DNA from: Pseudomonadota bacterium
GTDB lineage: Bacteria > Myxococcota > Polyangia > Polyangiales > Polyangiaceae
Length of the DNA: 13,525 bases
Assembly (NCBI GenBank): GCA_023419055.1
Contig: JAEZYO010000912.1
Span: forward strand, 1 to 13,525
Direction: 5' to 3'
Shown here: one piece after another, positions 10,813 to 13,525 of the stretch
How the letters are laid out: each line of letters opens with the position of its first letter
Numbering within the stretch: position 1 is the stretch's first letter
Translations under genes and position numbers: made by a program
Notes under the pieces: generated by a model
Told to the model about the DNA's origin: nothing
Seen by the model: the letters and a program-made list of their open reading frames with translations, nothing else
The model's database searches: none

Positions 10813-13525
10813 ATGCCACGGCGACCAGTCGTGGAAATTCGCACGGAAGAGCGATCTACGTCCCTGGTGTCAGCAGGCCCGGTCGGGCCGCTCAGCCATC
10901 TCGTTCATGGGTACGAAGACGAGGAGGCGCTGGCGACCACGGTGGCGAATTTTTTCGCGGCCGACGTGCGCCCTGACGAACGCTTTGCGCTCGTGGCCGC
11001 GCCCGAACGCAGGCGGCTTTTGGAGCAGAAGCTCGCGTCGGCCGGCTTCGACGTCGCGGGAGCCTATGCCTCCGGGCGCCTCGTCTTCGTCGACGCGCAC
11101 GCCGCGCTCGCGAAGTCGATGCGAGGCGGCGAGCCCGACCCCGAGCTCTTCGACGCCGAGGTTGGCACCCTGATGGCGCGCCATGCGTCCGCCGCGGGCG
11201 GGAGTGGTCTGCGCGCGTACGGCGAGATGGCCGAGATCCTCTGGCGGCAGGGGCGGGGTGAGGCGGCCGTTCGCCTGGAAGAGCTCTGGAACGATTTGCA
11301 GCGCCGTCACGCGTTCCGGCTCCTCCGAGCGCATTGGCTGAGCGGCCCCGCTCGAGGAGGGACCGCGAAAGTGGCCGACAGGAGCGAGCGCTTGCTCAAG
11401 ATCACGGCGGCGCTCGCCGAGGCCATCGACGCGGAGCGCGTGTACGAGGCGCTCGTCGATCAGGTAGCCCAGGCGGTGGGCGCGTCGAGCGCCGGTTTGT
11501 GGACGCTCGAGCCGGAGGGGCGGACGGCCACGCTCGTGCGCTCCTGTGGGTACACCGAAGCGACGCGCCAGCATTTCGAGCACCTTTCTCTGGATCTCGC
11601 TCCGGGCATTCCGGTGCAGGACTGCCTGCGCTCGGGCGAGCCCATCTTCATCTCGTCGGTCGACGAGCTCTTCGCGCGCTACCCGCACTTGCGGGGCGCC
11701 GTGTCGCCGAATCGCTCTTATCGGATCGCCTGTATGCCCCTGCTCTTTCAGGGCCGCGTGCTCGGTGCTCTCGGGCTCACCATCGAAGAGCCCGGCCCCA
11801 TCACCGGCGCGGAGCGCGACTTCCTCCTGCTCATCGCGCGCTACGCCGGGCAGGCGCTGGAACGCCTGCGCGCGTTCGACGCCGAGCGGCAGAGCCGGGC
11901 CCGGGCCGACGCCGCTGCGGAGCGGCTGGGCGTGTTCAGCAGGGCTTCTCGCGCCTTCGCCGAAGCGGACCTCGACCTGGACGCGCGCCTGCGCCGAGTC
12001 GCCGCCGAGATCGGTTCAGCGCTCTCGAGCTGCGTCGGCGTCGCGCTCGTGGACGGCGCCGAGCTCCGCACCGCGGCGTTCCATCACCCGGTGCCGGAGG
12101 CGGCGGCAGAGCTCTGGTCCCTGTCGGCGCTACCCCTGGGAATGGGTGAGGGCGTGACCGGGACCGTGGCGGTGACCGGCAAGAGCAGCTTGATCCCGAG
12201 CCTGGATCCGGCGGAGCTCATGCGGCGCGCGGCGCCTGCCTACCAGAGCTTCCTCTCGCGGCACCCGTCGTACGCCGTGATGTGTGCGCCGCTTCGCGCG
12301 CGAGGGCGCATCATCGGGACCGTCACGGCGACCAGGACTCGGCCCGGCGAGACTTACACGAGCGCCGATCTCGAGCTCCTGGAAGAGCTGGGGGATCGCG
12401 CCGCCGTCGCCATCGAGAACAGCCAGCTGCATCGCGAGAATCTGGTGGCGAGGACCCGCGCCGAACACCTGTATGCGTTCGCGCAAAGCGTCGTGACCGC
12501 GGCCGGCATCGAGCAGGTCTTCGAGGCTGCGCTCGGCACGATCGAAGCCGCGCTCGGGGCCGAGCGCTCGGCGATCCTGACCTTCGACGAAGACGGGGTG
12601 ATGCGCTTTCGCGCGTCTCGAAAGCTCTCCGACGCTTACCGCGCCCGAGTCGAAGGGCACTCGCCGTGGCCTGCCGATGCCGTGTCGCCGGCGCCCGTGC
12701 TCGTCCCGGACGTGCGGAAGGACCCCTCGCTCGCGGCGTACGCGGCCCTGTTCGAGCAAGAGGGGATCGGCGCGCTTTCGTTCATCCCGCTCGTCAGCAG
12801 CGGCCGCCTGCTCGGTAAATTCATGATCTACTACCCTGCGCCGCACACGTTCGCGGAGCACGAGGTGGAGACGGCGCTCGCGATCGCGAGCCACCTGGGC
12901 TCGGTGATCACGCGCTTCGCCGCGGTCACCAAGCTGGAGGAGACGATCCGGCACAACGAGCTCTTCGCGGGCGCGCTGGCGCACGATTTGCGCAACCCGC
13001 TCGGCGCCATCATGACGGCCGCCCACGTCGTGCTGATGCGCGAGGGCCGGCGCGGAGAGAAGGTCGACGACACGCACCCGCTACGCCGGGTGCTCTCGAG
13101 CGGCGAGCGCATGAGGGGCATGATCGATCAGCTCCTCGACTTCACGCGCGCCCGCACGGGCGGCAGCATCCAGCTCCAGCGCCGCCAGACCCACCTCGGT
13201 GACCTCTGCGAGCAAGCCATCGGGGAGCTCTCGATGGCGCACCCCGACTGGGACGTGAGGCTCCACGTCAACGGGGACGTCGAGGGCTACTGGGACGCCG
13301 ATCGCCTGCTGCAGGTGCTCTCGAACCTCGTGGCGAACGCAGGGCAGCACGGCGCCGGAGCCGCCATCGGCGTCGCTCTCGACGGCGCCGCAGCAGACCT
13401 CGTGACGCTGACCGTCGAGAACGCGGGCTCCATCCCGAGCGCGCTCCTGCCCCACCTCTTCGAGCCCTTCTCGAGCACGCAGCAGCGGCGTAAGAAGTCC
13501 CACGGCCTCGGCCTCGGCCGCTTCA
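10813..13525 (+). CDS. MEDS-GAF-GAF-GAF sensor histidine kinase, C-terminus cut by window edge
   Basis: At least 904 residues, no membrane segments, so probably a cytoplasmic sensor. Residues about 27-190 are a MEDS domain, the small-molecule sensory module known from DcmR (HGYEDEEALATTVANFFAAD, RAYGEMAEILWRQG, RLEELWNDLQRRH). Three GAF domains follow at about 194-355, 375-542 and 553-708. HisKA carries the phosphoacceptor His724 in LAHDLRNPLG. HATPase_c shows N-box LSNLVANAGQH, LLPHLFEPFSS and G-rich HGLGLGRF; the DxGxG box is the degenerate VENAGSIP common in this group. About 20-30 residues are missing at the right edge. The start is uncertain: the frame is open from an ATG at 10702, a GTG at 10729 has GGAGGG three bases upstream, and I chose the ATG at 10813 because the MEDS fold begins soon after. 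The cognate response regulator is not in the window. Confidence 0.88.
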   Translation, partial: MPRRPVVEIRTEERSTSLVSAGPVGPLSHLVHGYEDEEALATTVANFFAADVRPDERFALVAAPERRRLLEQKLASAGFDVAGAYASGRLVFVDAHAALAKSMRGGEPDPELFDAEVGTLMARHASAAGGSGLRAYGEMAEILWRQGRGEAAVRLEELWNDLQRRHAFRLLRAHWLSGPARGGTAKVADRSERLLKITAALAEAIDAERVYEALVDQVAQAVGASSAGLWTLEPEGRTATLVRSCGYTEATRQHFEHLSLDLAPGIPVQDCLRSGEPIFISSVDELFARYPHLRGAVSPNRSYRIACMPLLFQGRVLGALGLTIEEPGPITGAERDFLLLIARYAGQALERLRAFDAERQSRARADAAAERLGVFSRASRAFAEADLDLDARLRRVAAEIGSALSSCVGVALVDGAELRTAAFHHPVPEAAAELWSLSALPLGMGEGVTGTVAVTGKSSLIPSLDPAELMRRAAPAYQSFLSRHPSYAVMCAPLRARGRIIGTVTATRTRPGETYTSADLELLEELGDRAAVAIENSQLHRENLVARTRAEHLYAFAQSVVTAAGIEQVFEAALGTIEAALGAERSAILTFDEDGVMRFRASRKLSDAYRARVEGHSPWPADAVSPAPVLVPDVRKDPSLAAYAALFEQEGIGALSFIPLVSSGRLLGKFMIYYPAPHTFAEHEVETALAIASHLGSVITRFAAVTKLEETIRHNELFAGALAHDLRNPLGAIMTAAHVVLMREGRRGEKVDDTHPLRRVLSSGERMRGMIDQLLDFTRARTGGSIQLQRRQTHLGDLCEQAIGELSMAHPDWDVRLHVNGDVEGYWDADRLLQVLSNLVANAGQHGAGAAIGVALDGAAADLVTLTVENAGSIPSALLPHLFEPFSSTQQRRKKSHGLGLGRF

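Noticed and set aside
10124..10819. Minus-strand 231-residue frame covering the intergenic region
   Set aside because: Its C-terminal part is antisense to the stress protein, and its N-terminal part is Arg/Ala/Pro-rich without motifs.
10870..11688. Minus-strand open frame of 272 codons
   Set aside because: It is antisense to the MEDS and first GAF domains of the sensor kinase, which are clearly coding on the plus strand.
12130..13077. Minus-strand open frame of 315 codons
   Set aside because: It is antisense to the second and third GAF domains and the HisKA region; Arg/Glu/His-rich with no domain.

Overview
The window is GC-rich DNA (about two thirds G+C by eye, with strong third-position GC) from a bacterium. 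Gly/Ser-rich lipoprotein linkers, MEDS/multi-GAF histidine kinases, tandem universal stress proteins and frequent GTG starts together suggest a myxobacterium-like organism, probably Polyangia. That assignment is inference; no rRNA or other phylogenetic marker is present.

Layout, left to right. (1) 1-421, minus: N-terminal part of a secreted lipoprotein with a Gly/Ser-rich linker, running off the left edge. (2) 557-933, plus: a small unrecognised gene whose frame seems broken near position 825. (3) 3900 down to 945, minus: three translationally coupled genes: a MarC-family membrane protein, an Opu-type ABC ATPase, and a fused permease plus substrate-binding protein for quaternary-amine compatible solutes. 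(4) 3901-4113: divergent regulatory region with two exact 16-bp tandem repeats at 20-bp spacing, flanked by two copies of a CTCGAA-type element. (5) 4114-8054, plus: a LuxR-type regulator followed 14 bases later by a 922-residue fusion of a class II glutamine-dependent asparagine synthetase, a SAM methyltransferase and an unassigned C-terminal region. (6) 9041 down to 8073 (minus) and 9567-10460 (plus): two divergent tandem-domain universal stress proteins separated by 525 bp that hold a strong nested dyad. (7) about 10813 to the right edge, plus: a MEDS-GAF-GAF-GAF-HisKA-HATPase sensor kinase, cut just before its end.

The contents read as a stress or osmoadaptation neighbourhood: import of compatible solutes on one side of the divergent promoter, and on the other a regulator coupled to an enzyme that could amidate and methylate a small acid, followed by stress proteins and a sensor kinase. 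The most novel candidate is the LuxR plus AsnB-methyltransferase pair. No mobile element, CRISPR array, tRNA or rRNA was seen.
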